Shown here one piece after another: positions 63,294 to 64,000 of a stretch of DNA of 64,000 bases. Source of the stretch: Bradyrhizobium arachidis. Lineage in GTDB: Bacteria > Pseudomonadota > Alphaproteobacteria > Rhizobiales > Xanthobacteraceae. The stretch covers positions 6,448,001-6,512,000 of the forward strand of contig NZ_CP030050.1 of the NCBI RefSeq assembly GCF_015291705.1, written 5' to 3'. A program made the translations under genes and the position numbers. Numbering within the stretch: the first letter of the stretch is position 1; every line of letters starts with the position of its first letter. Under the pieces are notes generated by a model. That model did no database searches. It worked only from the letters and a program-made list of their open reading frames with translations, and was not told where the DNA came from.

Positions 63294-64000
63294 ATGCCCA
63301 CGATCGACCGCATCGACGGCTACGCCGACGAACTCACCGCCATCAGGCGCGACCTCCACGCCCATCCCGAGATCGGCTTCGAGGAAGTGCGGACGTCCGG
63401 CATCGTCGCCGACAAGCTCACGAGCTGGGGCATCGAGGTGCATCGCGGTCTCGGCGGCACCGGCGTGATCGGCGTCATCAAGGGCAACGGTTCGGGCAGC
63501 AAGCGCATCGGCCTGCGCGCCGACATGGACGCGCTGCCGATGGAAGAGAACACCAATCTGAAATGGAGCTCGAAGATCCCTGGCCGCTTCCACGGTTGCG
63601 GCCATGACGGCCACACCACCATTCTGCTCGGCACCGCGCGCTATCTCGCCGAGACCCGGAATTTCGACGGCACCGTGCATCTGATCTTCCAGCCGGCCGA
63701 GGAAGGCCTCGGCGGCGCCCGCGCGATGATCAAGGACGGGCTGTTCGAGAAGTTTCCGTGCGACGAACTCTACGGCCTGCACAACGCGCCCGACCTCAAC
63801 CATGGCGAGATCGCGATCCTGCCCGGCCCCGCGATGGCCGGCGCCGACTTCATCGATCTCCGCATCACCGGCTATGGCGCGCATGGCGCGATGCCCGAGC
63901 GCTCCAAGGACGCGGTGATCATCGCCACCACGCTGGCGCAGGCGATCCAGACCATCGTCAGCCGCAACGTCGACCCGCTGCAGGCCGCCGTCATCTCGAT
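63294..64000 (+). CDS. M20 family amidohydrolase (hippurate/aminoacylase-like), 3' truncated by window
   Basis: ATG at 63294 with AGGAA upstream; 235 codons visible and open at the window end. Metal-binding residues: RADMDALPMEE, then HGCGHDGHTTILLG, then QPAEEGLGGARAMI, and GLHN. These match the M20D aminoacylase/carboxypeptidase branch (HipO, IlvD-like AmaA). It would remove an acyl or peptide group from an amino acid. Last visible gene of the peptide locus. Confidence 0.88.
   Translation, partial: MPTIDRIDGYADELTAIRRDLHAHPEIGFEEVRTSGIVADKLTSWGIEVHRGLGGTGVIGVIKGNGSGSKRIGLRADMDALPMEENTNLKWSSKIPGRFHGCGHDGHTTILLGTARYLAETRNFDGTVHLIFQPAEEGLGGARAMIKDGLFEKFPCDELYGLHNAPDLNHGEIAILPGPAMAGADFIDLRITGYGAHGAMPERSKDAVIIATTLAQAIQTIVSRNVDPLQAAVIS

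Overview
The window reads as a chromosomal segment of a high-GC alphaproteobacterium, most likely Bradyrhizobium or a close relative. This is inferred, not proven. The grounds are a phasin next to a Crp/Fnr-type regulator, a DUF3126 protein, a CHCC zinc-finger protein of the NDUFS6 type, a BTLCP transglutaminase-like protease, many ABC importers, TTG and GTG starts, and dispersed palindromic repeats of types familiar from that genus. There is one tRNA gene (tRNA-Leu, anticodon TAA). I see no rRNA, CRISPR array, phage module or intact insertion sequence.

Layout. 1-8.7 kb: the 3' end of a Crp/Fnr regulator, a small zinc-ribbon protein, a phasin, a DJ-1/PfpI protein, a secreted repeat protein, acetyltransferases, a DbpA-like DEAD-box helicase, an Fe-S/zinc-type cysteine-rich protein, an NTF2-like protein, a metallophosphoesterase and a cupin. 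8.7-20.5 kb: a membrane protein, a glyoxalase-fold protein, a zinc alcohol dehydrogenase, a Glyoxalase_8/Clp_N protein, a fatty-acid desaturase, a frameshifted alpha/beta hydrolase, two MFS permeases, a double-PilZ protein, a transglutaminase-like protease and a CYTH-CHAD protein. 20.9-28.4 kb: a secreted amidohydrolase, a GntR/FCD regulator and, divergent from it, a polyamine-type ABC importer in one operon with an Asp/Glu/hydantoin racemase. 28.4-49.5 kb: mostly small or hypothetical envelope proteins plus gamma carbonic anhydrase, PaaI thioesterase, serine acetyltransferase, a di-haem cytochrome c, a FAD monooxygenase, tRNA-Leu, two glycosyltransferase-like membrane proteins, an enoyl-CoA hydratase divergent from a TetR regulator, and a Bcr/CflA permease. 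49.6-52.8 kb: a LysR/MFS/RidA islet whose base use looks different. 52.9-64 kb: a peptide-utilisation locus.

How genes work together. The 23.5-28.4 kb operon would bind a small nitrogenous solute, import it and racemise it or a product, probably under the divergent GntR regulator. The 52.9-64 kb locus has two nearly identical family-5 solute-binding proteins on the minus strand. Facing away on the plus strand are an M20 peptidase, DppB-like and DppC-like permeases, a single fused DppD-DppF ATPase, an M81 (MlrC-like) peptidase and a second M20 hydrolase that runs off the window. Together they suggest import and intracellular breakdown of a peptide or N-acyl amino acid that ordinary peptidases do not handle.

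Starts were chosen from ribosome-binding sites and family length. Many long open frames antisense to real genes are high-GC shadows and were left out.
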